In this document: piece by piece, positions 33,091 to 45,810 of the stretch
How positions within the stretch are numbered: the stretch's first letter is position 1
Layout of the letters: the number at the start of each line of letters is the position of its first letter
NCBI GenBank assembly: GCA_025506515.1
Contig: CM046443.1
Span: 46,172,504 to 46,236,503, forward strand
Direction: 5' to 3'
From: Flaveria trinervia
Lineage: Eukaryota > Streptophyta > Magnoliopsida > Asterales > Asteraceae
Length of the DNA: 64,000 nt
Made by a program: the position numbers and the translations under genes
Notes under the pieces: model-generated
Database searches by the model: none
What the model was told of the DNA's origin: nothing
The model's input: the letters and a program-made list of their open reading frames with translations, nothing else

Positions 33091-33674
33091 CTAGTAAGTC
33101 TTTGGGAAATACATCTAGAAAGTCACACTACGTTAATCAGTTGTGGTGTTGGCGTATCCATATCCTTCACGTAGGCCAGTAGGCACTACATCCACACCTT
33201 ATGCACTTTCTCGCCACTACCATCGAAATCACTTTCGGGATCGTAGTGACTCGATCACCATAAACCGTCACCAAACTCCTATCAGGCACGGTCAAACGAA
33301 TCATCTTCGTGCGACAAACATTGTTTGCCTCTAGTCCGCCAACCAATCCATTCCTAGGACTACGTAAAATCCACCTAAGGTCATCACGAATGGTCTAACA
33401 GAAACTTGTGACCTTCTAATTCCACATCACATCTTTCTATCATCTCAGAAATCCAGGTAGACTTACCTATGGCAGTTTCTACATCAAAGGGTGCATCTAC
33501 ACTCCTACTAATAACAGGCAGTTTAGCACAGAAAGTAGCAGAAATAAAAATTTTACTAGCACTAGAATCGAATAACACATAGGCTAAAGTTTGGTTACTT
33601 GAAACGTACCTGACACAACATCAGGGTCCGTCCTAGCCTCCTCATGCGTCATCGTACATGCTCTGGCGCTCGCC
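33091..33674 (-). pseudogene. Gypsy B protease region
   Basis: The minus strand shows MLFDSSASKIFIS at the active site; the D-S-G has become D-S-S. It also shows the substrate-binding part up to ELEGHKF, and later stop-broken sequence into RT. At its 5' side the reading EEARTDPDVVS ends at the TTATG target of copia B (33675-33679). Confidence 0.75.
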
Positions 33675-33679
33675 TTATG

Positions 33680-34391
33680 TGTTAGAATTCTGCTGCTATA
33701 TGAATTAGCCAATTCACAAGAACAAAAAGATATTCAATGTAAGAACAAAAACGGTTATAGATAGAGAGAATTCTGCAGATATATTTCATTCAATATTAGC
33801 TTTCGTGGTAACGAATGTCACAATTACAATTAGGTTGACACCTCTTATATAAGAGATGTGACGTCTGCTGATGTCACTTGATAGTGACATCTAACAGAAT
33901 TTATCACAAACTACTGATAGTTAACACAACTACTGAAGATGTCAAACAGCTGACATCTTCTTACCAAAATGCTAAGTGTTAACTATTATTACAACTACTG
34001 AAAAGAAACTACTGAAACTATAACAACTGAAGAACATACTCTTCAGTTGTTTTACAAATACTAAAACAAAGAAAACTACTTAAAGGTAAACCATCACAAC
34101 TACTGAAGAGGACCTCTTCAGCTGTTGTGACAACGTCTGATACTTTGGTCTTCAACACTTGTGTCTTCAGACTTTGTCTTCAGCACTTGTGTCTTCAGAC
34201 TTTGTCTTCAGCACTTGTGTCTTCAGACTTTGTCTTCAACACTTGTGTCTTTAGACTTTGTCTTCAACACTTGTGTTCAGACTTTGTAATCAGTTGTTGT
34301 CTTCAGCTGTTGTGGTCTTTAGTAGTTGTTGTGACGTCTGTGGGACTTAAAGGTTTTTCTGATCCGGCTCATTGGTTCTTTTGGTCCAACA
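33680..34391 (-). repeat. 3' LTR of copia B
   Basis: The plus strand reads TGTTAGAATT...GGTCCAACA. Compared with the 5' LTR it lacks about 45 bases near the TGTTAG end, and bases 33681-33700 are the reverse complement of the corresponding 5' LTR segment 45131-45150. The TATA lies in a 14-bp palindrome CTCTTATATAAGAG (33842-33855). CTTCAG minisatellite at 34141-34320. Confidence 0.93.
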
Positions 34392-34404
34392 AACTCCCCC
34401 TGAA
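34392..34404 (-). promoter_or_regulatory. Polypurine tract of copia B
   Basis: The minus strand reads TTCAGGGGGAGTT and touches the LTR. AGGGGGAG is the usual Sirevirus form. Confidence 0.85.
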
Positions 34405-34609
34405 CCAATGCAGCCAAAACCTTTAACTTTATTGAGGTCCCACTTATTGTTGGCAGAATGGTTGGTCTTTTTCCCTCTTGATCAGTTGAGAAGATGACTC
34501 ATATAAGCACTGGCCTGGAAATAAGTCTCTGAAGATTTGGTTGGAAATGTATGGATGGGAGCTCTGTATTGGGGAATTGGACACTGAGCTGTTCCCCCAT
34601 CCATGAGAC

Positions 34610-37600
34610 TCACTTCCCATGTATAAGCCTGTAGGATTCTCTGGTGTATGCTCTAAGAAACATAATTTGTTCTTCCATGGTCAGGTTCTCGGCTTCACCA
34701 TCAAACAATCCTTCTCGCCCATACAGCTCTGAGATGTACTTGGCCTGTTTACCATTTCTGAGCTCAACTGTTGTAATCTGTCTGTATGCAAACTCATCAG
34801 GATGAGTCCCTTCAAGTAACAGACTGAGCTCATTTTGTTTGAAGTTCTCAAGCCTCTTGTAGACTAACCCCTTTTTAATAATTCTGTTCTCTAACATCTT
34901 TTGGGGTGGTTGTTTAGTCTCATAGGCCTTCTTGAAGTCTTCTACAATCTCCTAGGGTGATACTACAAGGACCACTGTGATCTCTTCATCTACGATCCTT
35001 TTGACTTGGCCCTTGTATCTCGAAGGAATGTCTTTCTTTACAATCCTGTGAGCCACCCTAGGATCAGGCCATACTCTCACCTTTTCCTTCTGATATTGAA
35101 ATGTGTTGGCAAGGGTGTACAACCTCAGAGCTTCTTTCTTCATACTTATTATTGATGACGAAGCAGCATAAGTTTTGTCAATGCTTTTCAGCATTTCATC
35201 ATCATGAAGCTTTTGCTGCTGTTCTTCTTCAATCTTTACTCTCACAGCTTCTATCTTGAGGTGGGAGTGATGGGCATGGGTTTGGCTTTAGCCAATGTGG
35301 ACTGCAGACAGAGGCAGCCTATCTTCTTCCACATCATCATCTTCTTCTTCTTCTAGCCTCACACCCTTCTCTCTTCTTCTTCTTAGGTGCATCATCGGCT
35401 GTTGGTTTAGATGGTAAGGGAGTTGGTTTTGTGGGTTGTGGTTATGTTGTTGTTGGAGAGGGAATGTTGACAGGCTGAGTTAGCATTTTGGAGGTGAGTG
35501 TTGCTTTTGAGTATTTGGCTAGCTCAGTCCTGCTCCCTGCTCCTGCTTCATTCAAAGCTTCAATAACAAGTCCCTTAGTATATGCTTCAGATGAACAGAT
35601 CTTGGTGTGATTGCCAAGATACTGTCCCTGGACCAAGCTTTGATTTCGATCATTGATCTTCCCAGATATTTTGCAATAAATCTAATCATGATCTCAAGCC
35701 TTTTCTCTTCTAACACTTCATAACTTGCCCATCTATTCTGGATTTCTTCAATCTCTAATCGTCGAATCTCAGAGTCAAGTTTATCGGTGTCATGGCCTTG
35801 CCTAAACAGCTGATCAATGATGTGTCCATTGATCTGCTGTGTTCGGCATCAGCCTCTTTTATCAGTAGCTCCAAGGCTTTCTCTTTTTCCTTCTCTTTAT
35901 CAGTCTCCACATCAACTCCAACTCCTTTTCACCTCTCCCCTTCTGTTTCTTTCTCTTTTCTTTCCTCCTCTGTACTCCTCTTTCTTTTGCTTTCACTGAC
36001 TTAATCTCCCCCTTTTTGGTTGCATTGGTTGCAAGGGGTTGATTGCCAGAAAGTTGTTTGCCCACAACCTCCTCTATCAATGTTGTATTACTGAGGAAAG
36101 CCTCTCATCAATGGCTTTGATCACTATGTCATTGTTATGGGTGTGATGAGAGGGAGGGAATTTTGAAGGATAGCAACTATTTGCTCAGGAGGGTTCTGTT
36201 CCTGAGAAATAGTGCCAGAAGCAGAGGCAGGTGGCTGAGTTGTTGGGAGTGGCTCATGTTTGGGAGACCTTCAGATGAAGGTGCCATCTGTGAGGTGTAG
36301 AGGCAGATGGTCTTTGTTCCTTAGAAGTTTTGGCAAGCAGCTCTTTGAGTCTGCTCACCTCCTCTTCCAGGATGGTGTTTTGGGCGATTACATCGTAAAA
36401 GAAGCCCAGGTCATCATCAGTAGATACTGAATCACCTGACCTCCTGATAGGATCAGGATGAACATGCACTGAGTGTAGCTCAGTTGTAGCATGTGCCCCT
36501 TTGTCTTGGAACTGGGGACTTCCTGCCTCAGGACTTTGTCCGTCATCAGCAGTTGCCTCTGGTAAGGTCTTAGTAATGGTACCAACTACAACCTGATCAT
36601 ATGCTGAAGCAGGAGAAGTGGCAGCCTCACCAGAAGTTCCAATCTCCATTGCTACACTAGGAGAAGGAACATTGTAACCCCTATGCTGTGGGTTCTCAGC
36701 TGCACTTTGGTCCTCCCCCTCAATGGTAGAAGTATTCCCAGTAGTAATTGGTATCTGGGGAGGGGGTGAGGAGTGCAACTGAGTCAGCACTTGTGCAACA
36801 AGTAATGTAGGACTTTGGGGGGCGGTTGCATGGGGAGATGGGGTAAAAGCAGTGTGCACCTGGGGAATGGTGCTCTTCAATGGCAATCCCTCAAATGAGG
36901 AAGATCCCAATTGGTGGGTACCCCTTCTGGGTGTTGCAGGCTCCTTTTGAGAGGAATCCTGAGCGGCTGTGGCTGGGAGAGTCCTTATATCCACTAGGGG
37001 GTTATAACCAGTGGATATAGCCTGCGTTTGTGTTGCAGGGGCATCCTCAGGGGACTCATTTCCCTGAGTAGCCTTTTTGGTTTTCTTTTGAGTGGGTTTG
37101 GTGGGGACTTTTGATTTGGAGGTGGTGGTTGTGGGTCCTAGCTGCGGGTTTGCGCAGCTTGGCAGCCATTTTGAGTGATTGGTCAGAGTTGTGCCGGGAG
37201 TATACTTCAGGCAATACAGCCATAGCAGGGACTCCCAGGCCAACAAGTCCCTCAGCTTGAAGCTGTTTTGCAATTATGGCCATTATGAACCGAGGATATA
37301 ATATCCAACGGTTAGCAGTTTGTTTTTGAGCCATATCCTTGAGCTCTGAAAATAGTATTTCCGAAAAATTTAAAGGTTGTTGCTCAAGATGGAGTACATT
37401 ACCTGCTGCCACCTTGTAGACATTTGATCCCAAGAGGAAGTCTTAGGAGCCAAACAGACATTTACCATGTGAAATATGAGACGTTCAGCATCATGGAATG
37501 TTTCTTCAGTATGGTGGAGGCAAGGTTTCCCTGATATCCATGGTGGGCAAAGGATAAATCAGTTGTGCCCTTTGGATATCCAGCAGGAGAAGTGGCATCA

Positions 37601-37879
37601 TCCAGGTGTAGGGTTTGACGAAGTATATCGGAGTGATGACCACTTCGTGGTTGTTGATGACCGACCGGAGAGACGCTGTGTTGTTCTCCCCAGTGGTGAG
37701 GTGACGTTCATCCAAAACTGGTTAAGGGATTCGGCATGAAGGATTGGATTGAGAAGAAAGGCCGTTTTGTAGGGTGACTGGACCATAAGATCAATAGCAT
37801 TATCGAACTTAGCCCAGAATGGCGATTTGGTGAGGTAAGCTACACAGTTGTGTCGCGGTTTGAGCTGCATGGACGCCAT
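34610..37879 (-). pseudogene. Post-pol third ORF of copia B
   Basis: Start ATG 37879 (ASMQLKPRHNCVAYLTKSPF), about 820 bases after the RNase H stop; end near 34610 (RESYRLIHGK). In order: an N-terminal globular part with SWDQM-like and RWILYPRFIMAII motifs; a Pro/Thr/Ser-rich middle (37273-36450); a short coiled coil (TILEEEVSRLKELLAK); a Lys/Arg-rich block (about 36050-35950); then a C-terminal domain with VWPDPRVAHRIVKK and PSRYKGQVKR. The same order is in copia C and, diverged, in copia T. No signal peptide or membrane segment stands out, so an envelope role is not supported. At least five frame changes. The internal proteins are not recognised enzymes. Confidence 0.7.
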
Positions 37880-37929
37880 TTATGAGAGAGAAGTTTTGGA
37901 GAGATGAACGTTAGGTTTGAAGAAGATGA

Positions 37930-38699
37930 GGCTCTGAAGGATTAGGTCGGATATTTATAGGGTACGGGTTAGAAAACGACTGAAGGGTTTGGTGTTAGTC
38001 ATCAGTAGTTTTAAACGACTGTTGACATGGTATTACCCTTTCAGACGTTGAAACAGCTGAAGTCGTGGTTTTAGGCATCAGCAGTTAGAAAACTACTGAA
38101 GACCATGGTTTTGACTTCAGATGATGAAACAACTGAAACTTGGTATCAGTCATCAGTAGTTGTGAAACTACTGAAGACATTGGTTTTGTCAGCAGTTGTT
38201 GTAACAACTGAAGACTTGGTTTAGTCTTCAGTAGTTTGAACTACTGAAGACATGGCTTTTGATCAGTTTTTGAAAACAGCTGATGACTTGGTATTAGTCA
38301 TCAGTAGTTGTGAAACTACTGAAGACATGGTTTTGTCATCAGTTGTTTAGGATGAAACAGCAGTTGTAGAAACAACTGAAGAGAAGTTCTCTTCAGTAGT
38401 TTTCGTCAATTCATAGCCTTTCAGCTGTTTCATACTGTCCTCAACACTTACTCATCAGACTTTGCATCTGCTTTTCAGGTGTTTCATAGGACGTCAGTAC
38501 TTATCTGTTTGTACTGATTTCAGTAGTTGTAACTACATCAGTAGTTGAACTACATCAGTGGTTTAGAACATAAAGTACTTCAGTACTTGTGAGGCATTTA
38601 GCCGTCAGTAGTTATAAAAACTACTGAAGGTGAAAGAACTCATCAGTACTTATATGTGACATGGTTACCAATGATCACCAGTACTTATTACTGAAATCA
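37930..38699 (-). repeat. Array of tandem hairpin units between pol and third ORF, copia B
   Basis: Units of about 37 bases, each a short inverted repeat such as CAGTAGTT-GTGA-AACTACTG, separated by AAGACATGGTTTTG-like spacers. Stems alternate between AGTAGTT/AACTACT and AGTTGTT/AACAACT, so both arms change together. The 38400-38699 part has more irregular CAGTACTT and CAGTAGTT palindromes. Not coding. Confidence 0.85.
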
Positions 38700-40199
38700 T
38701 CAGTAGTTGTCACTTATTCTAGCTGCAGCATACCACCTTAACACAAGGTTTTGGAAAGTAGAACTATCCAAAGGCTTAGTAAAAATATCTGCAAGCTCAT
38801 CAGCACTAGGCACAAACTTAGGATCAATCAGACCTTTTTCAAAACAATCCCGAATAAAGTGATGTCTGATCTCTATATGTTTGGTCCTAGAGTGCTGGAC
38901 TGGATTTTTGACAATACACAGAGCTGAAGCACTATCCATTAATAATGGAGTCTTAGTCTCTGTAATGCCATAATCCAGAAGTTGGTTCTGAAGCCAGAGT
39001 ACCTGAGAAGTGCAACTTGCAGCAGCAATGTACTCGGCTTCAGCAGTTGATGTAGCAACAGATGTTTGTTTCTTACTCTGCCAAGAAATCAAACAGTTGC
39101 CTAGGAATTGACAACCACCAGAAGTTGACTTTCTAGTTAACTTGCACCCTGCATAGTCACTATCTGAAAAAGCAACTAATTTGCAAGAGTGTCCAGTGGA
39201 ATACCATAAACCTAGAGATTGTGTACCTTGCAAATATCTAAAGATTCTCTTGACTGCAATCAAATGAGACTCTTTAGGAGCAGCCTGAAATCTAGCACAA
39301 ACACATGTAGCAAACATAATATCTGGTCTAGAAGCTGTTAAATACATCAAGGACCCAATCATACATCTGTAAAGTGTTTCATCAACAGCTTTACCTTTCT
39401 GATCTGCATCCAGTTGTGTGGTGTTGCACATGGGAGTAGAACAGGGCTTACAGTTTTGTAAATCAAACTTATTCAAAAGATCTTTTGTATATTTTGACTG
39501 ATGAATAAAGGTTCCATCAGCCTTTTGTTTAATTTGCAAGCCTAGAAAGAACTGTAATTCTCCCATTGCACTCATTTCAAACCTCTTTTTCATTAATGTT
39601 GTAAAATCATCACACAACTGGGGATCAGAGGATGCAAAAATGATATCATCAACATAAATCTGAACAAGTAGCTTATGCTGATCCACCTTCTTAATAAACA
39701 GTTTTATCAATGGAGCCTCTAGTGAAATTATTCTTAAGAAAAAAAGTGGAAAGTGTCTCATACCAGGCTCTAGGAGCTTGTTTCAACCCATAAAGAGCCT
39801 TATCAAGTTTATACACCCATTCAGGATGTTTATTATCCTCAAAACCTGGTGGTTGACACACATAAACTTCTTCCTTTATTTTACCATATAGAAATGCACT
39901 TTTGACATCCATTTGAAAAACTTTAAGATTGTGGAATGCAGCATAGGCTAAAACAATCTGATTGCCTCTAGTCTGGCTACAGGGGCAAAGGTTTCATCAT
40001 AGTCAATACATTCTTCTTGTGAAAACCCCTGTACAACCAATCTAGCCTTGTTCTTAACAATAAGCCCATTTTCATCAGTTTTATTCCTAAACACCCATTT
40101 AGTGCCTATTGCACACTTACCTGGGGGAAGGAACCAGTTCCCACACTTGCTGTTTCTTGAACTGAAGTAGCTCAAGCTGCATGGCTTCAACCCATCCAT
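38700..40199 (-). pseudogene. Copia B reverse transcriptase and RNase H
   Basis: Minus-strand frames: 40199-39948 (IGTKWVFRNKTDENGLIVKN), 39912-39691 (MDVKSAFLYGKIKEEVYV) and 39761-38700. The last carries QIYVDDIIFASSD (catalytic YVDD), SRPDIMFATCVCARFQ, FSDSDYAGCKLTRKSTSGG, AEAEYIAAASC and LADIFTKPLD. The last frame is 353 codons without a stop. Two frameshifts near 39750 and 39940 disrupt the join. Confidence 0.93.
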
Positions 40200-41560
40200 T
40201 GTCTCTCAAAGCAACATGGTATTTCTTTGGCTCTAGCTGACTGATGAAGAGAGCATAGAAGCAGAAGTTAGACAATTGACTTCTTGTTGAAACTCCAGCA
40301 TTGATATCACCAATAATCTGAGACATTGGGTGATTCTTCAGTTCTTGATAAACAATGAATCTGTGCAAGTGTTTGTAGGACCTTCAGCAGCAGCAGATGT
40401 TGATGCAGACTCTTGAAACCAAGAATTAGATGGTAACTCAAAAGATGTAGAGGAATCAGAGATCTCATCAGCATTTGTTGTGGATGGAACTGCTGAAGCT
40501 ACAGGAACATCAAATTTAGCAGACACAGGCAGTTGGTCACTAAACTTGAATAGGTGAGTATTGATATTATCATCATCATCATCAATACCACCAGGTGGAA
40601 GACATGCTGCAGAAGATGATTTATCCACATGATCTGCAACAGCTGGAGGTTGATAAGGAACATATTGCAGTATGTCCAAATCAAACAACTCCACAGGGTT
40701 TTGTGGAATCTTGTCCATAGGAGATTCATTAAACTTCACATGCAAAGTCTCTTCAACTATCTTTGTTCTGCAGTTGAAGACTCTGTATGCCTTGCAAGTA
40801 GATGAATAACAACAAAATACCCTGCATCCACCTTAGGATCAAATTTTTGGAGTTGATCCTTTGTGTTGAGAATAAAACAGGGACACCCAAATGCTTTGAA
40901 AAATGAAATTAGAGGAGCCAAGTGATGGAGAACTTCATATGGAGTCTTCATCAACCTCTGATTTACTAAGGCTCTATTCTGCACATAGCAAGCTGTGTTA
41001 ACAGCTTCAGCCCAAAAGTCAGTGGCAAACCAGAGTCAGCCACATGGACCTTGCAGCTTCAATTAGGGTCCTGTTCTTCCTCTCCACTACTCCATTTTGT
41101 TCTGGAGTCCGTGGATGCTAAACTGCCTTTTGATTCCCTTTGAAAGATAGAAGTCATCAAGTGTATGGTTTCTGAATTCAGTTCCATTGTCACTCCTAAT
41201 ACACTTGACTGGAAGGGAATACTGCTTCTCAACATACAACACAAAGTGAATAATCTTCTGAGCAACCTCATCCTTTGAATGTAGAAAGAATGTCCATACA
41301 AATCTGGAGTAATCATCCACAATTACCAGACAGTATTTCTTCTTTGCCATGCTCATCACTCTCACAGGACCAAATAGATCCATATGCAGTAATTGCAAGC
41401 AGGCAGTGGACTTAGGCTCTTCAATAGGAGGGAATGAGACTTTGTGTTGTTTTCCTTTTAAACAAGCAGTGCAGTTTTCATCACAGTGAACTCCTTTATT
41501 GGTAAGCCTCTGACTAAACTATTGTGGATCAGCTGATTCATGTTTTTGAAATTAACATGA
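40200..41560 (-). pseudogene. Copia B integrase and linker to RT
   Basis: Integrase core at 41398-41087: LLHMDLFGPVRVMS, DDYSRFVWTFFLHSKDE and IRSDNGTEFRNH (first two catalytic Asp). The Glu region near 41080 is frameshifted. The C-terminal part (40984-40757) has PYEVLHHLAPLISFFKAFGC. Residues 40745-40338 form an acidic Ser/Thr-rich linker with a run of Asp (IDDDDDN). Confidence 0.88.
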
Positions 41561-42060
41561 CCCAGCCTTTGTGCCACAGTTTAGATTCTTGAGGAGAGGC
41601 TTTGGAAAATAGGCAAGGATGGCCTCTGAGATCTATTTTCTTGAAAGATCTAAGGCATACACTCTTCCTCCTGTTGGCTCTCAGGAGAGTGTGATCATCC
41701 AACACCTTATCAATCAAATGCAGAACTTTGGATGACAGAATCCTACAGTTCTGACTGGTGAAAAGAGCAACATGGCCTTTATCACACATTTGACTGACAC
41801 TCAAGAGATTGTACTTGAGATTTTCCACATGATTAACATCATCAAACTTTATTTCTCCATTGGAGACAAAGCCGTTTCCAATGATGTAACCCCTAGCATC
41901 ATTGCCAAAAGAAACAAACCCCTTCTTTCCTTGAGAGTAGTCATGAAGAAGAGAGCTGTTCCCAGTCATGTGCATAGATCCCCCACTGTCTACATACCAG
42001 ATGCTACTTTGGCATGTTGAAGAACCCTGCAATTATAACAATCAGTTAGTTTTGGAGACC
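41561..42060 (-). pseudogene. Copia B protease and pre-integrase region
   Basis: SIWYVDSGGSMHMTGNSSLL gives the D-S-G active site; the frame continues with FGNDARGYIIGNGF and LLSVSQMCDKGH, the usual copia protease C-terminal half, and then the pre-integrase LWHKG-type motif near 41560. The frame is open through the protease. Confidence 0.88.
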
Positions 42061-44889
42061 CAAACCTTTTTGGTTTTGGCCTGTTCTCATCAACAGATGG
42101 TAAACTAACAGGTTTGATGGAAACAACAGCCTGAGAGGAAGAAGATGGTGAAGAAGAGGAATCCTTTGGCTTGGACCTCCTTTTCTGTGGTTCAACATAG
42201 GAACATCTAATTGGTTAACTCTTCCCAATAGATGTTGAACCATCATAACCAGCTGTGTCTGATTTTGTGATAAAGCTTTCAGCTCATCAGACACATTGGC
42301 ATTGGAGTTTGATAAGTTCCTATGTTGCACCTTCTTCTTTTGAGCAATCTCAGCTGTTACCTGTTTAACCCCTTCCTTTTTGGATTTCTTTATGGACTTA
42401 AGGGTTACAGGATTTGATGTTGCTGATACAAATGTGGTCTCAAACTCAGTTTTCATTTTAACCATTTTCTCTTTAATTTCCTCTTTATGTTTGAGTTTGG
42501 ATCCTCTTTTGTACCACAACAATCATCTGTAAGATGATTGAACAAGCCACATACTTCACATGGTTTTCTTCATCTTATGTTGATCATCAACTAAAGAGGA
42601 TGAAACTACTGAAGACTTGCTCTTCAGTGCTTTGAAAGCATTGTTTGCTTTCTTGACTTCCTCTTTAGTAGTCTTCAAACTCTTTCTACTGACAGTTTTC
42701 TTCTTTTCAGTACTGACAGTAGTTGGAGTTTGAACTTCAGGTGTTAAATCTTGCTCTCCAGTCCTTTCAGGACTTTCAGAATTAACTCCTGAGTTGATCA
42801 ACTCTTTGATCATGTGAGTGTCAGCAGTGGAACCATCAACATCAGCTGATAGGTTCTGAGAGGGCTTAGTGCTGACTTCTACTTCTGATGGTGCTGTATC
42901 AGAAAGTAGATCACATGATGAATGGATTGGTTATTGCTCTCACCATCAGATTCTACCTCTGCTCTGGGAGTAAAATCTGTAGGTGGAGCAGTGTGATTGT
43001 AACCAATGCCAAACTTCACATTGGAAGCAGATTGCTTACTAAGAAGCATTTCAAAACCTTGCAAGATTTACCCATCGATCACTCTACCTGGGTAGTTGCA
43101 AGTGTTTCCTTGAGATCTTTATACTTCTCTAGAAGTATCTCTTCCCTAGCCTTATCATCAGTTATTTGGCATTTAAGTTTGTAAATCTCATCATTCTTCT
43201 CATTAAGCACAGACTCAAATTCAGCTTTGCTTTTGGAAATTATTTGTTCTAGCTCAATGTTCTTGTTGATTAAAGCTACATTTGCTTCTCTAATAGATGC
43301 AAATGCGGCTATGCATGATTCAGAACATAGTTTGGCTTTTGCCTCAGAGGATACCTGTGATACCTTTGGTGTAGAGGCATTAGTGGATGAAGTATCAGCA
43401 GAATCCAAAGCCATAAGAGCTAGATTTCCAAAGGGACTGTCACCACCATGTTGACCAGCACCAGTGAACAGTTGTTCATGACCAGACAAATCATCTGGTA
43501 AACTGCTCCAGTCAACAACTCCTGGGGTGAAGAAGCTGTGTTGTTGAGGTTGAATTTGTTGATGAGATTGGGAAGGTTGAGGTTCAGGCAATGTAGTGAT
43601 TGTTGTGAAATGGGAGCTTGAACAGGATTAGACTGAGGCAAGTAATAGCAGGGAACGGGATATGACATTGGACCCTGGGGGAAAGTATGCAGGAGATCTA
43701 GGATGTGAATGATGACCAGAACCAGCAGATGTTGCCCTCTGTTTTGTGGACTAGTACTAGGAAAAGTCACAAAGGGTGCAGAAGAGTTAGATCCAGTTGA
43801 TCTACACTCTCTTGCAAAGTGTCCCACCTTTGGCATTTGTGACACCTCAACTTACTCTTGTCAAAACCAACTTTGGTTTTGCCAGAGAGTCCAGGAAATT
43901 TCCTGCCATTCTCTTGTAGAACTTCTGAGATCTGATATTAATCAATGCCATTTGGCTCAGAATATCCATCTCTTCTAGATCATCATCAGCTATTCCTTTC
44001 AAATCATCCATGATGAAGCATAGATTGTCACTATTACTGCCAGAATGACTCTCAATACCAACAAATGCATGATCAGAACTATTTGAAGAGAAATCAATAT
44101 GCTCATCATAATTGCTTTCAGATGCAGCATATTCTGACTCATGACCACCAAGGCAGTATTCCCTGGTACAAAGTCATCAGTGAGCTTTCCTGATGAGGAC
44201 AGTTTCCTTTCTGCTCTATCTCTCTTTCGAATGTAAGCAGTTTCCCATGAAGTTGGGTGAGAGATAGGCTATCCAGATTTGCACTGGAGCGTAGGACAAT
44301 AGTGTATGTGTCCCATCTCTTAGGCAGTGATCTGAGGAACCTGTTATTCATCTGGCTGTTGGTGTATTCCTGTTTCACCATTTTCAGCTCAGAGATCAAG
44401 CAGGAAAAACGCTCAAACTGTTGAGTCAGTGTCTCACCCTTTCTATGAGAGAATGTCTCATATTGTTGGGCAAGGATTTCTCTGTTGTTTGCTAAGACCT
44501 CATCTGTGCCACCGAATTGTTCCTTCAGGGCATTCCAGAGATCATGAGCAGTTCATGATGCATAAGCCCTGAATAGATTTCATTAGGCAGTGCCATGGCC
44601 AGAATTCCATGGGCTTTAGCATCAATCTCAAACAGTTTCCGATCTTCATCAGAGTATTGTTCCTTCTTCTTCGAAACCATTTGATTGTTTCCGGATTGTT
44701 CACCATAGGCTTATGTGGTCCATGTACCACAGATGTCCAACAACCTGAACTGTTAACAGACAGGTGATGAAGCATTCTTCGCTGCCATATGTTATACTCG
44801 GTCCTAACCAGCATCGGGGGCTTGGTTGAGGAACCGGTATTGTGAGGATCATTAGAAGGAGTAGTCATCTCAGATTCAATCAAATTCAA
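42061..44889 (-). pseudogene. Copia B gag
   Basis: Starts near 44868 (MTTPSNDPHNTGSSTKPPML, with KPPMLVRTEYNIWQRRML). The UBN2-like capsid follows (44399-44139, MNNRFLRSLPKRWDTYTIVL), then a first zinc knuckle (about 43830, with its start lost to a frameshift but GHFARECRS visible) and a coiled coil (43591-43079). The second knuckle near 42540 is broken, and a basic tail leads to protease. At least six frame changes. The long gag with coiled coil and two spaced knuckles is a Sirevirus trait. Confidence 0.85.
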
Positions 44890-45078
44890 TTAAGCTATAA
44901 CAGATTTAGAACAAAAACCAACAACCAATTGAACCAAGAGAGATCTCAAAATAATGAACGAAAGCGTCAGAAATTCAATAATCTATAACCAGTTCTTGCA
45001 AATATGCTAATTCAATCAAACATAGATATCAATTAGCAGTTTCAATGATCAATTGTTAGATCGATCAATGATTAACCT

Positions 45079-45090
45079 GCTCTGATACCA
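45079..45090 (-). promoter_or_regulatory. Primer-binding site of copia B
   Basis: The minus strand reads TGGTATCAGAGC, two bases inside the 5' LTR. It is complementary to initiator-Met tRNA. Confidence 0.93.
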
Positions 45091-45092
45091 CT

Positions 45093-45805
45093 TGTTAGGA
45101 TCAGTGATCTACGTTTGATTGATTAGAGAGTATAGCAGCGGAATTCTAACAATGAATTAGCCAATTCACAAGAAAAAAGATATTCAATGTAAGAACAAAA
45201 ACGGTTATAGATAGAGAGAATTCTGCAGATATATTTCATTCAATATTCGCTTTCGTGGTAACGAATGTCACAATTACAATTAGGTCGACACCTCTTATAT
45301 AAGAGATGTGACGTCTGCTGATGTCACTTGATAGTGACATCTAACAGAATTTATCACAAACTACTGATAGTTAACACACTACTGAAGATGTCAAACAGCT
45401 CATCTTCTTACAAAAATGCTAAGTGTTAACTATTATTACAACTACTGAAAAGAAACTACTGAAACTATAACAACTGAAGAACATACTCTTCAGTTGTTTT
45501 ACAAATACTAAACAAAGAAACTACTGAAAGGTAAACCATCACAACTACTGAAGAGGACCTCTTCAGCTGTTGTGACAACGTCTGATACTTTGGTCTTCAG
45601 CACTTGTGTCTCTTCAGACTTTGTCTTCAGCACTTGTGTCTTCAGACTTTGTCTTCAGCACTTGTGTCTTCAGACTTTGTCTTCAGCACTTGTTCAGACT
45701 TTGTAATCACTGTTGTCTTCAGCTGTTGTGGTCTTCAGTAGTTGTTGTGACGTCTGTGGGACTTAAAGGTTTTTCTGATCCGGCTCATTGGTTCTTTGGT
45801 CCAAC
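45093..45805 (-). repeat. 5' LTR of copia B
   Basis: 713 bases, partner of 33680-34391. The TATA palindrome CTCTTATATAAGAG is at 45292-45305, with GTGACGTC next to it upstream. Many one-base indels separate it from the 3' LTR. The terminal A after CCAAC is missing at 45805. Confidence 0.93.
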
Positions 45806-45810
45806 TTATG

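Larger units (their letters stand above)
33680..45805 (-). mobile_element. Copia element B, complete Sirevirus-like retrotransposon with third ORF
   Basis: 12.1 kb, minus strand, flanked by a perfect TTATG duplication (33675-33679, 45806-45810). It sits in the gag-protease boundary of gypsy B; joining the two sides restores the same order as gypsy A. It has two LTRs (712 and 713 bases), an iMet primer site, gag, protease, integrase, RT-RNase H, a hairpin array, a third ORF and a CAGGGGGAG polypurine tract. Every ORF has frameshifts. The 3' LTR has a 20-bp inversion near its end. Confidence 0.95.

Noticed and set aside
34127..34426. Repetitive open frame in copia B's 3' LTR, and the similar one at 45606-45923
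   Set aside because: Same CTTCAG repeat translated; lies in LTR on the strand opposite to the element.
34610..37879. Host gene between copia pol and LTR
   Set aside because: It lies inside target-duplication-bounded copia B and recurs in copia C and T at the same place, so it is an element ORF, not captured host sequence unique to this locus.
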